Assembly (NCBI GenBank): GCA_963995525.1
Contig: OZ023209.1
Location: forward strand, 16,461,353 to 16,525,352
Direction of reading: 5' to 3'
DNA length: 64,000 bases
Source of the DNA: Escarpia spicata
Lineage: Eukaryota > Annelida > Polychaeta > Sabellida > Siboglinidae
In this document: piece after piece, positions 11,354-22,414 of the stretch
Layout of the letters: every line of letters begins with the position of its first letter
Numbering within the stretch: position 1 is the first letter of the stretch
The notes under the pieces: generated by a model
Databases searched by the model: none
What the model saw: only the letters and a program-made list of their open reading frames with translations
Told to the model about the DNA's origin: nothing
Program-made: the position numbers and the translations under genes

Positions 11354-12585
11354 TCCAAGAGGAACAAGTAGATTGCTAAGTTACGTTCAAATCTTGTTTT
11401 CTGTTCAGACTTTAGATAAAACGTTCACATTAATACACGTGTAACCAATACCATTTAGCTATGAATACTCTCTGATGTATCAACATCATAGAGACTTCCC
11501 ATTTAATACATATTATAGCAACTATTTATCACATTGATACGATACCTGTGGGAAGTCCACTAATTATTATATTGGTATTCGCAAGAGTAAGTAGTTAAAT
11601 CCACTATTGTGCTCTTGTCCTGTTTCTTGTAACCTTACACTTCAAGCAATAGCACATGGCACCATGCGTCCAGTTTTATACTCTCCTATAGGCGGTAGAA
11701 CCCACACACTGTATATTTGCCCGATTTGCTGATCATGAGTGCAATCGAAAGAGAGATGTTTGACTCTTTAACCAGTAATTCATCCATCACCGCCAACCCA
11801 GTGAGAGGGTACTTGTAAAACGTATTCGCTCTAAAACTGAGCAATGAAAACATGATCTGACGATCGTGATAATTCTAACGATTAAAGTGTTCACAACCGG
11901 GTATATACTGCAGGTGTTGGGCTAGCAGAACCTAACAAACTTACAAGAGCTTCCATGGATGGGCGAGAGCGGATGTTCACATTCATCGGCCGGTTCTGTC
12001 ACGAAGGTTACCTGTACGTTACTCGTTCTACGGTTCACGCGAGAACAAGTATGTACCCCTTTTAAACTGCACCTTCGACTGCCTCAAGAGTTGTCAAATA
12101 CGCACACTGACCTCTGAGTGGACTGACGCTGTTAAAGCGGCTGATTAATTGTTGATAATGGACTTCACCTCGCGGTATGAAGAGGAATGCGCGACGTATA
12201 CATTACTTCAGTAGATAGTAAAACTGCAATGTAAATGCTGTTGATACATCATTATTTGTTTGAACTACTGGTTGACAGTGGCCGTCTGAGTTTGAGGAAC
12301 AAAGGGAAGTCGTTAACATAAACACATAATCATGTGCGTAATTGAATCGTGCATGAATTCATGTGTGCATTCAAATTGAAATTGTTTGATTTGTTCGTAG
12401 GTAGGCCTTGACAAGTTAATATATACTACTAGCTCGTCTGATGACTTTACCAAAATTACATACACATTTGCATAAACAATGTGGCAGTTCGTGGTGTATA
12501 TCATGACATTTTATTTTGCAAAACTAAAAAGCAAAATTATATTAGGTAAAACAGAATCGAAGAAACACCTTTAAATGACATAACG

Positions 12586-12586
<1 letters not shown>
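11354..12586. other. Intergenic, no feature recognised
   Basis: Upstream of peptide gene 2 on the minus strand. No TATA box or coding signal could be supported. Confidence 0.35.

Positions 12587-12652
<66 letters not shown>
12587..12652. repeat. (TG)33 microsatellite
   Basis: Uninterrupted TG dinucleotide run of 66 bp. Confidence 0.98.
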
Positions 12653-12653
<1 letters not shown>

Positions 12654-13335
12654 CTGTCTATCTGTCTGTCTGCAACGCTGATGTAACTGTCTCCTTGCAT
12701 CCATGATTCATCCTCATTGTCTCCTTGTGCGATTTATCCGGCGTACAACGAAGATCACAACAAGGGACATCTTCGCATTGCTACTCCAGCCACATCACAA
12801 GTAAGACGATCAACAACACTTACGCCACACCCGCTGTAACAATATTTGCATTCTATATTATGTTCACCAACGTCAGAGAACTGTGTACACGCAATACTTG
12901 CATTTAGGTAGCGTCTGGAACATTCGAGGCATTTACATTTTATTATATAATAATAATAATATAATAATAATAAAACTTTATTTCGACACCGTCAAATCCG
13001 GGACGGCTGCCCCATTCACCGGTGAGTACAAACATATTAAATTCTAAATAGCTTAAAATTGTAATTAGTCCAGATTATTGACTGCTGCTAACGGACTGAC
13101 AATCTGACCGATGTCAACGTATGAAGCCGAGTGGTTTACTCAGGTGTTTGCTGGTCAAAAGTGACAACTACCGTAGTTTTAGGTGCTTACTGATCTAAAC
13201 CAGTCGCAAGCTATAACGGCATTCTAGCCACAATATTATGCCAATGTTATGTTATGCTCTGGCTTTAAGAGTAATATGTGTGTGTGTGAAATGTGATGGA
13301 ACACAAATGAGAACATTAGTTTACCAAGCGACCTA
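12653..13335. other. Intergenic with a short TAA-rich repeat tail
   Basis: A run of TAATAATAATAATATAATAATAATAA-type sequence near 12943-12972 followed by AAACTTTATTTCG looks like the 3' end of a retroposed repeat. No gene recognised. Confidence 0.35.
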
Positions 13336-13341
13336 TTTAAT
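13336..13341 (-). terminator. Candidate poly(A) signal of peptide gene 3
   Basis: ATTAAA on the minus strand about 46 bp after the stop codon of the peptide gene, a plausible cleavage-signal position. Confidence 0.4.
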
Positions 13342-13386
13342 GTCTGGCTTGAAGACACTTTGTTGACGTAATTCCATTTGTTCTGC

Positions 13387-13686
13387 TTATCGTCCACGTT
13401 CATTGTATTTGTTCATGCAGTCAGCTATACATTCGGACCGTTTGTCGAGACAAGCTTGAGAAACGGGTACAGGCCCCGATCGAGTAGGGCATTGCTGTTT
13501 GATGCACATCATGAACCGGAAGTGACATTTCAGCGTGCAATACTCCATTGGGTCCTCTTCTGGGAAACCGATAGTTCCACGAACTGTCGACGTCAACAGG
13601 ATCACGACGACGAGCTGTAGAAATATTTGATAAGGTCACATCAATGTTCTCAACTGAAATCGCACCTGTGTAGGCCTGGGTGCCAT
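13387..13686 (-). CDS. Small secreted cysteine-rich peptide, family member 3
   Basis: Two-exon gene. Exon 1 is 13686-13666 (seven codons, MAPRPTQ), the donor is GTGCGA, the intron is 13665-13615 (51 bp) ending ATTTCTACAG, and exon 2 is 13614-13387 with stop TAA. Phase 0. The product is about 82 residues. A hydrophobic Leu/Val core begins at the start of exon 2, then a short acidic pro-like stretch, then seven cysteines in the family framework, with loop P-x-P-V between cysteines 4 and 5 and an Arg-rich end. Its start codon is only 36 bp from the start codon of ORF1 of LINE copy b, facing the other way. The insertion may therefore have removed or replaced its promoter. Exon 2 is well supported; exon 1 is inferred from frame and layout. 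Confidence 0.8.
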
Positions 13687-13722
13687 TAGTAAGACACTAC
13701 ATATAAGTAAATTATAGCTAGC

Positions 13723-14130
13723 ATGGCGCCGCGCAAACGGAAAGTAAAGGCAACGCGACATTTGGTGTGTGTCGCTTGTTGCAGTTTGGTCGACCTTGCT
13801 ATGTCCGGCTCCGACAAGACGTGGGCTCGGGCTAAGTTGACGGACTTTGAATGTCGGGATTGTTTTCACGTTAGACGTTTAAAGAAGGAAGTAGACGATT
13901 TAAAGGATATCGTTAGGGCGTTGATGGGAAACACAAACGAGGAAGAGATTTCAGGTGATATGACAGTGGAAATGAAGGAGACAGGTGGTGTAGTGAGAGG
14001 TGTCAAGGAGACCATTGGTGAGACTGTGAAACAGAAGGAACAAGGGAAGAAGAAGAAGACAGGAAAAGTGCTCGGCAGAGGACAGATAAACAGGCCAGTT
14101 GGGACAGATCACTATGTGGTAAGACTGTAG
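13723..14130 (+). pseudogene. LINE ORF1 N-terminal part (zinc-binding, coiled coil)
   Basis: Open for 135 codons from ATG. Starts with a basic Lys/Arg stretch, then cysteines at about residues 16, 19 and 20, a Trp, and a Cys-x2-Cys pair near residue 46. A heptad-like charged region (RRLKKEVDDLKDIVRALM) and a Lys/Glu-rich tail follow. In intact relatives the frame would continue into the esterase-like part that lies at about 14280-14820, so this is a truncated ORF1. Role in the parent element: RNA-binding and retrotransposition helper. Confidence 0.65.
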
Positions 14131-17105
14131 AGAATGAGGAGAGAAGCGAAAGCAATACAGATGATCAAGAGGTAGATACTACAGAGGCAGTTGGTAAGAC
14201 TGTGAAACAAAAGACTGAGAAGAAAGCAGATGGAAGAAGACAGAGTGTTCAGCAAAGGAAAGGTAAATAGGTGCAGTAGTTAATGGGAAAGAGAGGGAAC
14301 TGGGATTAGTCATAGGGATACTATTATCAAAGGTAGGACAAAACAATAAACAAGGGGGGTATACGACAGTATGTCTACCAGGGGCGAAGATAGAGGATGT
14401 CACAGAACGAGTAGGTCAGGTCATGGGTAACGGCTACGGGTGATATATTCTTGTGCACGTGGGCACCAATGATGCTGAAATGGAAGGTACGACGGCCATT
14501 GTTGGCAGGCATAGGAGACTGGTCCGAACATTGAAAGAGGCACGCATTGGACAAATTGTGTTATCAGGTATACTGCCGAAAATGGGTGAGAGGGGACAGA
14601 ACTAAAAGGATCGTAGAAGAATGGGCATTAACACACTGTTGCAGACGTTGTGTACGGAGGAAGGATTCGGCTTTGTTTACATGTGGGCAAGTTTTGTAGG
14701 GAGGAAAGATATGTTTATGAATGATGGGCTTCATCTGACAAGAAAAGGAGCAGCAGTTCTAGGGAGTGAGTTCATCAAGTCCACTGATGAAGGTACAGAC
14801 TCAGATGAGTATTTAAACTAGATGCGCAGGAGGGATTCTTAGATCCACCTCAATGACATGATACAAGCAAATTTATAAGGAAAGGTATCCATAAAAATTT
14901 ACTTAGATGTGTATGCTTAAATGCCAGGATCGTAGTAAATAAGAGAAGCTATTTAGAAATCATGGTAGCAGATATTAACCCATATGTAGTAGGCATCACA
15001 GAATCATGTTATGTCATGTTTAGAAAGGACATGCAAGAGAGAACGGGAGGTGGGGTAATTCCACATACAGTGTATTAAAGAATCTATGCAGGCATATGAA
15101 GTACGACTGAAAAGTAAAGTAGATTACGAGGAAGCTATTTGGTGCAACATAGTTACCAGAAAGTCAACATTAGCAAGAGGACTAGTTTATCGTAGTCCTA
15201 GCATACGACAAGAGGATGATCTAAAACTGCACACTGCTATAACGGAGAAAAGTAAAGAGGAATTTGTTAAAATGGGTGAATTTAATCACGAAATCACTAG
15301 AGAGTGCTGGAGGTGAGAAACCAGCAGTTTCCGCCTGTTATACAGGACTGTTTTCCAGCGCAATATGTTTTGGAACCAACCAGAGGTGGGAATGTGTTGG
15401 ATTTACTGTTCTCGTCTCAGAAAGAATTAGTTGATAATGTGAAAGTATATTAACCCCTGGAATCTAGTAATCATAACTATATTCATTTTAATATAAAAGT
15501 ACAATCAGAGAATAATGGTAAAAAGCAACGGTGGAGAAACTTCAACACAGGAAAATATAAACAGATAAGAAAATATTTGGGACACGTAAATTGGACTACC
15601 TTAATGAAGAACAAGACAGCAACAAAATGTTGGACCGTTTTGAAAGTTGAGATTGAGGGCATTATTGAAAGATTTGTTCCCCCTGAAAAAGCAAGGGAAT
15701 CGATCCAGAAAGAAACACTTTTTCAAAGGAGGCTATACGTAAAATTGCTTAGAAACAAATTATGTGGAGAGTTTATAGAGACACTGGACATGTAGAAAGC
15801 CAAAACAACTACAAAGAGGCCCTAAACATAACAACATCCGAAATTAGATAATCTAAACGGACTTTTGAGCAAAAATTGGCGAATGATAAAAAAAATTACA
15901 GCAAGAGTTTCTACGTTTATATAAGGAGTAAACAGAAAGTTCATGATATAAAATGGGACCACTTGGAAACAGTACAGGGAACGTAATACCAGATGGGTTT
16001 CAGATGGTGGAGGCCCTGAATGAGTATTTCAGCTCAGTGTTTACCACAGAAGATACCAGTTCACTGCCAGTACCAGTTACTAAATTTGAGGTGGATGAAT
16101 CAGATAATTTTGGGCAGTAGTTTGTTATTCCTGACATTATATCAAGGAAATTAAGAAGATGAAAGAAAACAAATCACATGGAGTTGACGGGATACCAACG
16201 AAACAGCTAAATGAAATTGTAGAGCAAATCAGTACACCACTTGCAATATTCTTTAACTTGTCATTTAAAGAGGGAATCGTACCACTAGAATGGAAAGAAG
16301 CAAACATTACGCCATTATTTTAAAAGGGAAATACAGACCAGTTTAACATCAGTTTTACGCAAATTACTAGAAACGTTTATAAGAGACCACATGGCGGAAT
16401 TCCGTGTAAAAACACAAACTAATCTCAACATGGGTTCTTAAAGGCTAGGTCTTGTCTAACCAATCTGTTATGTTTGGAAGAAATTACAAAGTAGGTAGAC
16501 GACGGGTCACCAGTGGATGTTGTCTACTTAGATTTTCAGAAAGCATTTGTTAAAGTGCCACATCAAAGATTGTTGCTTAAACTTAAATCATATGGTATAG
16601 GGATGGTGCGATCAGCTGGATAAACCTGGTTGACAGACAGAAGACAGAGAGTAATAGTAGATGGGGAGATTTTAAACCGGAAACCAGTTTTGAGTGGAGG
16701 GCCAACGGGGTCAGCGTTGGGACCTATATTATTCTTGATATATATACATTATTTGGATGTTCTCTTCTCAGAAGGAATTAGTTGATAATGTGAAAGTATA
16801 TGAACCTCAAGCAAAATACTGAAATTCGCAGACGATACAAGGGTGTTCAGAAGAGTTAAAACAGATGCAGATAAAAACACATTACAAGATGATCTGGCCA
16901 AATTAGTCAAATAGCCTGAAAAATGGCAAATGTTATAACATTTTTGGAAATGTAAATGCATTCACATAGGACATGGAAATGCTGACAAAGAATACGTAAA
17001 CAACTGGAACAAATGATATGATGATTGTGTTAGTTAATGCTAGCAGTGTGGATATATTATAATTTTTTTTTTACAGCTATCTGGGGAGGGTGGGCTATAC
17101 ATAGT

Positions 17106-17420
17106 GTAGCACCGTGGTGCAGTGACTAGAGCTTTGGACTCTCAACCGAGAGAACCCGGGTTCGAATCCTGTGGGGCGGTGTCGAACCATTACGTTGCTC
17201 CAGTTCACTCAGCTGTATGAATGAGTACCTGGCTATAGACAGCAGTGGATATTTGTGTACGAACAGTCTTCGCGCATTAATTGCAGCGTGGCTGAACGCT
17301 TCCCAGAGAAGTCTAGATGGTGTTCGAGTGAACAGGTCTGCCAGGGAGTAAAGTGTAAAGCGCTTTGAGCAGTCCTGAGGACTGGATACTGCGCTATATA
17401 AGTATTTACATTTACTTTTA
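17106..17420 (+). mobile_element. tRNA-derived SINE, copy 1
   Basis: Begins with a tRNA-like head: an A-box-like TGGTGCAGTGACTAGAGC and an exact B-box GGTTCGAATCC at 17159-17169. A ~200 bp body follows, ending in AAAGCGCTTTGAGCAGTCCTGAGGACTGGATACTGCGCTATATAAG. It interrupts LINE copy b shortly before that LINE's 3' tail. Three further copies or fragments are at 21622-21950 (+), 25918-26013 (-) and 50678-50868 (-). Confidence 0.88.
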
Positions 17421-17522
17421 TAGTTGGAAAATTGCTGGACTCTCGATAAGCCAAAGGCTTTCTTGTCCGCATGCCGTCTGGAGCTTGTAGCTCTGGACGG
17501 CAATCTTGTTCAATCTTGCTAA

Positions 17523-18455
17523 ATAACAACTAGTCGCCTATAGAAGACACAAACAGAAAGTTCGGGATTAGTTAGGATAAAAAAGACATTGTAAGAATTC
17601 AATATCAGACGGGTTTCAAACGGCTGAAGACCGATTGGTTCAGCGTTTACCAGAGAACATATTCGTCCATTACAAATAAAGTTATGGGACCTATTATAAA
17701 TTGAACTGGCTAAATCGAGTTACATAGGACAGTTATTTGCTACAACCAAAATTGTAGCTAAGAAAATACAGACGATTAAAGATAATAAATCACCTGGAGT
17801 TAATGTGAATCCACGTTAATTACAAGACAATACAATAGCGCCCACGGGACTACTACACGACAAACAAAACTACCGGGTATTAAACTTTCCGCTAAATGAA
17901 GAAAAGTTGCTTTTAAAAATATGGCTCGAGAAACAATGAGGGAATGACGAATCAGTGTGTTTGTCATTAGACACTTGAAAGTGACCAGAAAAGCTCATTA
18001 GTTGCCATATTTAAATAATACTAAAATAAACTGATAACTCTACATGTACATGACGTTGAGACAGCGATAAAAAGCTAGGCCATACCTAACAAATATCTTA
18101 TTGTAAACAAATCATTATGTGAATAAATGAGAAATCACTAACAATCTACTTATATTTCCTAAGTGGTGTTGGAAAACAACTCACGAGTATTTTCATCGTT
18201 ATCTGCCGCTTGACAAAGGTAGTCTGGACAAGGGACACGACATAAACGTGTCTGTGTCGCCTCGCAAGTTTCGAAAGAAAAGGAATTTAGGTTACAAATA
18301 GCGCCAAATGTAAGAACCAAGCGTGCTACAAACCAAGAGTTAATTTTGACGACACGTATTGAAATATACTTGTGTAGTGTAATTCACTCAGAGTGGTTGG
18401 GGGCAAAGTTTAAAAAGGGCACTTTTAGTGGTTAGAAAGTACACAATGGTAGAAA
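17523..18455. repeat. Highly decayed LINE family sequence
   Basis: From about 17530 to 18160 short matches to the LINE family persist (for example ACAGAAAGTTCGGGAT, AAATCACCTGGAGTTAATG, CTAGGCCATACCTAACAAAT). A further, much older copy underlies this stretch. From 18170 to 18455 nothing is recognised. Confidence 0.55.
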
Positions 18456-18640
18456 AGTGTGTGTGTGTGCGTGTGCGTGTGCGTGTGAGTGTGCGTGTGC
18501 GTGTGCGTGTGCGTGTGCGTGTGCGTGTGCGTGTGCGTGTGCGTGCGCTTGCGCGTGCGCGTGCGCGTGCGCGTGCGCGTGCGCGTACGCGTACGTGAGT
18601 AAGTACATGTGTTTGTGCGTGCGTTCGCGTGAGCGGGTGT
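18456..18640. repeat. (GTGTGC)n / (GC GT) microsatellite
   Basis: GTGTGC hexamers shifting into GCGTGC and CGTACG units. The Cys-Ala frame through it is an artefact. Confidence 0.95.
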
Positions 18641-18894
18641 AGCTTTCGCTGTCGGTTTGTTCTGATTGCTCCTATATTTTATTTTCGAAATACCCCATAT
18701 ACGTCACGATTCTCACCTTTTATGGGGTAAATCAGTTGTTCGGAAAGTAAAACGTAATGCGCGCGTAAAATACAAACGTAACTGAAAGACTAAGCAAATT
18801 AATCTTTTTTAGTACCAATGTGACTGAAATATAATCTAAAAATAGTGTCCAGATATTCAATTAATTTTTTACCTCCTCCGTCACCCTTTTTGAT

Positions 18895-19260
18895 ATTTTT
18901 ATATCACCGTAAAGACAATAATGTTACCTACAAATGTGTCGCTGGATGCACACAGGAATTTTGTAAACTTTTTGAGTTATTGCCGTTTGAACATTGCGAA
19001 TGCTCAAACAATAATTATAATAATCCTATCTACAAGTTTGTTGTTGGGTGTACCCAGGATTTGGTTTTAGTTTTTTAGTTATTGCCGTTTGAACATCGCT
19101 AATGCTTAATCCTGCAGCGGCTATAATTCAAGGTTGAGCATTCGCGATGTTCCAACGGCAACAACTCAAAAAGTTAGCAAATTCCTGTGTACATTCAGCG
19201 ACAAGCTTGTAGATATGAATATTATATTTACGGTGATTGCAATTTTATGTACAGTCTGAA
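18895..19260. repeat. Triple foldback repeat
   Basis: Three copies of a ~105 bp unit. The first (about 18899-19007) and second (about 19018-19108) run in the same direction. The third (about 19128-19240) is inverted and pairs best with the first. Shared marks are TATC...CGTAAA near the start, then CTACAAATGTGTCGCTGGATGC-like sequence, then TTTTTGAGTTATTGCCGTTTGAACAT. A fourth, diverged copy lies at about 905-1030. It looks like a MITE or the terminal part of a DNA transposon; no coding function is supported. Confidence 0.75.
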
Positions 19261-19544
19261 ACAACAGGCCGCACCGTCGCTCGCCTTGCTAAAGGATAGG
19301 GCGCGCTCAACCGCCCTGTCAGTGGTGACGTCAGCAACATTTGACGGGCTGTGACACGCAAATGACCACGTTTGAGCGGGCTTAGTGACATGAGTTCGCA
19401 ATGAACAGGTTTCATATCTAGCACATTACTTGACAAGGGCATTAAGTTTATGTATATGAAGTTTCAAAGACATTTAAATTTAAATTTCACTTAGTCTTTA
19501 ACAAGCACGTTGCAAATACTATATTATCTATACTATATAACATT

Positions 19545-20160
19545 TCTTAGTGTACACATTGATTCCCATTTAAATTGGAATGAACACATTAGCCACATAA
19601 AAAGTAACATCTCGAAAAATGTATCTGTAATGACCAGGTTGAAACATTTATTGAATAAGCCTTCATTATACTCTTTATAAAGTGCTCTTATTATGCCGTA
19701 TGCAACTTATTGTTGTGAAGTTTGGGGCAATACCTATAAGACTCGTACACAACCCTTGCATATTATTCAGAAAAGAGCTATTTGGATTTGTTAAAAGCGG
19801 GACTTCATGGCTCATACAAGAAATGTTTTTATCAATTGAAAACTTTAACTGTATAGGACATGGTGGATTTAAATAGCATCGTGTTTATGTGCACTGTTTA
19901 TATTAATCATTTACCAGCAAACATCACGTTGTACGTCCAGAGAGTTAATGACAGTCATCATCATAACACCCGTATGAAAAATTGCAATTTCAAAATAAGA
20001 TTTCATAGGACTACTAAAAAGCGGAGTGTATCAGTATAAAGGGACTTAAGATATGGAATGACCTGTGTGCTGACATTAAATTGTGCAATTCTACTTATTA
20101 ATTCAAAATATGTACAAAGCTTTACTCTTACAAAGATATGTTGAATTCATGTTTTGATTT
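19545..20160 (+). mobile_element. LINE reverse-transcriptase C-terminal remnant
   Basis: In the plus strand, a broken frame gives the thumb and C-terminal region typical of Jockey/CR1-group reverse transcriptases: WNEHISHIKSNISKN-like text near 19575, then IMPYATYCCEVWGN near 19692-19733 and IIQKRAIW near 19770. After frame shifts it reaches HHNTRMKN near 19965. The catalytic part is absent, so this is a 5'-truncated old copy of a family different from copies a-d. Confidence 0.7.
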
Positions 20161-20879
20161 TATGTTTGTTATTATGTATCAACTACCATACCTTTAGGTA
20201 GTTTAAATCTAGCTTAATTTTAAGTTATATATTGTGTATGTATTGTACCAGTGCAATTGTATAGTATGGGGAAGGCTATTTATAAGTTTATAACTTCTTG
20301 CATTTCCCTTCAACATTTTCTTATTGTTCAATGCTTAACTATATTTTTCATTGTTCCACTGTTTATGATGCTTACAAAAGTGCATGTTTACACCTTATTT
20401 GGAATTACACTTTGTACTTATGTTGAACGAATTCAATTCAATACAATTCAAAAGGACATTTCGGAATCACTGCAGGCTCTTGGCGACCAACTCAAAATGG
20501 CTTGGCGACCCAATTTTGAATCACTACTCAGGGGTTAAGAACCACTAGCCTAACCCAGTTTATCTATTTTCTGAAACATGTTTGGTGACACCCATATAAC
20601 AGAGTTGGGGAGGGGTCATGTATGCATATTAGGATGAAAAACAACCACACTAGTAAATTGCCCTTTTATATATTACATACAAATATGCAACAGTTAAAAA
20701 TGACAAATGCAAAAACACACAATACAAATTGTGTTACAATTTCAAATACAAAAACTAACAATGAAATCTGTCGATTATTACGTTAGTAATTGTACATTAT
20801 TTGTCATGTGTTAGAAGTGATGTTTGCGGTTTAGGTACGGAAAACATTTAGAATGAACAGAAAGTACTGCATAACATTC
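20161..20879. other. Intergenic, no gene recognised
   Basis: AT-rich. A frame at 20251-20538 is open for 95 codons with several hydrophobic segments but shows no family features, and it lies just after a LINE 3' end. It is treated as non-coding. Confidence 0.35.
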
Positions 20880-21440
20880 AATTTTCCATGGTCATCATGT
20901 TGTCTATCGTCACTCATTCTTTGCACATGTCCTGCCCTTATCATTCTGTGTCCGACTATTTTCATTTTCAGGTGTTTTGTCATGCCAATTTCGTCTTTCA
21001 AATCTGTCATCTTCCTTATGTACTCCCGCGTTACTGTTCGAACCCAGTTGTTTTCTGCCACCTGTATCTTCTCCGCCTGTCTCCCTGTCAGTGCCAGTGA
21101 TCCCAACCCATATACAAACGCTGGTACCGCACAGGTTTCCAACACCTTTTCTTTTAATTGTTTCTTCAGAGTTCTGTCCCACATAACATCTTCCACAATC
21201 CTCCATGCTGCCGTTCTTGCTCGCACCCACCTCTATATTCTACTACTTCGTCCATCCCCACTCACTGTAGCTCCCGCATATATAAAGCTGTTCACTTGTT
21301 TAGTGGTCTTTCGTCAACAACTACATGCAGATCCACCTCCTTTTCACCTATCCACACAACCGCATTCGACGGCCATTCGACGGCGATTCTTGCAGTGCTT
21401 TGTGCATACAGTATTTTCTTAAGTTCTTAGGATGTCGTTC
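20880..21440 (-). mobile_element. LINE C-terminal remnant
   Basis: Minus strand. Two adjoining frames contain the end of a non-LTR polymerase: VDERPL...FIYAGA-like text near 21230-21330, then RARTAAWRIVEDVMWDRTLKKQLKEKV and VYGLGSLALTGRQ, AENNWVRTVTREYIRKMTDLKDEIGM. The YGxExxxL block and the AENNWVRxI region are recognisable from this position in LINE proteins. No catalytic motif is present. A CA-type microsatellite follows at 21478-21545. Confidence 0.7.
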
Positions 21441-21477
21441 TACTGATCAGGTCAATCAACGTAATGAAAATAAAAAA

Positions 21478-21545
21478 CACACACACGCACACACGCACAC
21501 GCACTCGTACGCACGCACGCATGCACGCACACACACACCAACACA
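21478..21545. repeat. CA/ACGC microsatellite
   Basis: CACACG and ACGCACGC units. Confidence 0.9.
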
Positions 21546-21621
21546 CCCCATAGTTATAAGCTAAAATTGAACTAAGACGACTATTTATTCACGATAACTG
21601 CCGTATCTTACTTGCTTACTT

Positions 21622-21950
21622 GGAGCACAGTGGTACAGTGGATAGAACTTCGGATTTTCGACCGAGAGAACCAGGATTCGAATCCAGTGCTATGGTGTCG
21701 AACCTTGTGCAACTGCGTTCAATCGATGTTGCTCCAGTTCACTCAGCTGTATGAATGAGTACCTGACTATAAACAGTGGCGGAAATATTTGTGTACGAAA
21801 AGTCTTCGCTCATTAATTATAGCATGGCTGGATGCTTTCCAGAGAAGTCGAGACGGTGTTTGATTGAACAGGTCTGCCAGGGAGTAAACTGTAAAACGCT
21901 TTGAGCAGTCCTGAAGACTAGATACTGCGCTATATAAGAATTTACCTTTA
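21622..21950 (+). mobile_element. tRNA-derived SINE, copy 2
   Basis: Full-length relative of the SINE at 17106-17420. It has the tRNA-like head with B-box-like GATTCGAATCC near 21674, the body AATGAGTACCTGACTATA, and the end CTGAAGACTAGATACTGCGCTATATAAG, then TTTACCTTTATTTTTT. Confidence 0.88.
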
Positions 21951-22414
21951 TTTTTTATCTGTAGCCTGACTGAACATTTAAATCTTCTTTTGTTTTCATG
22001 GTTACTTAGAACTTCTCTGTTCCTCACATGGAGGGTTAGCTAAATTCAGTCAATTATCACGCACACTTATCAACTGATTAATATCTGCGTTGTTTCGGCG
22101 GCGTATGTGTGTTCCACATATCGGTTACTCGGATGACCAATTAACACACTGATGTATAAATGTTACTACCTATTCCTCGTGCATTTTAATGTACAATTGA
22201 CAGGTTTTCCTTCACATTAAAAAAGGAATATTAAATAAAACGAACTTCAATTAAATTACAGAACATTCTTCAGGATAGTTCATTTTAAATAAAACATTTT
22301 TTTTACATATTCATACGAATTTTACTTTTTAGAAGCTTTCGTTAGCGTTGCATGCTGACGTCTGCAGTATCTATGACGTCTTTGTACAGGTGCAACGCTA
22401 AGGAAAGCCTCTAC
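21951..22414. other. Intergenic, no feature recognised
   Basis: AT-rich; no supported gene or repeat. Confidence 0.35.

Larger units (their letters stand above)
13723..17522 (+). mobile_element. LINE copy b (CR1/L2-like), near full length, with nested SINE
   Basis: Longest copy of the family. ORF1 starts at 13723 (135 codons). It has a basic start, paired cysteines (CVACC and CRDC) suggesting a zinc-binding domain, and a coiled-coil-like Lys/Glu-rich part. After frame breaks comes an SGNH-hydrolase-like (esterase) region with GTND near 14464 and DGLHL at 14723-14737. An endonuclease remnant (NAR..VNKR, GITES near 14930-15010; GGNVLDLLFSS near 15388) and reverse transcriptase follow (SQHGF-like block near 16425, FADDT near 16827). 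The 3' tail is split: a SINE occupies about 17106-17420 and the family tail (CTCGATAAGCC...) resumes to 17522. Many stops; not functional. An esterase in ORF1 is known from CR1/L2-group LINEs. Confidence 0.85.

Noticed and set aside
17150..17175. Possible tRNA gene with an exact B-box
   Set aside because: The head cannot complete a cloverleaf and is part of a ~315 bp unit repeated elsewhere, so it is a SINE.
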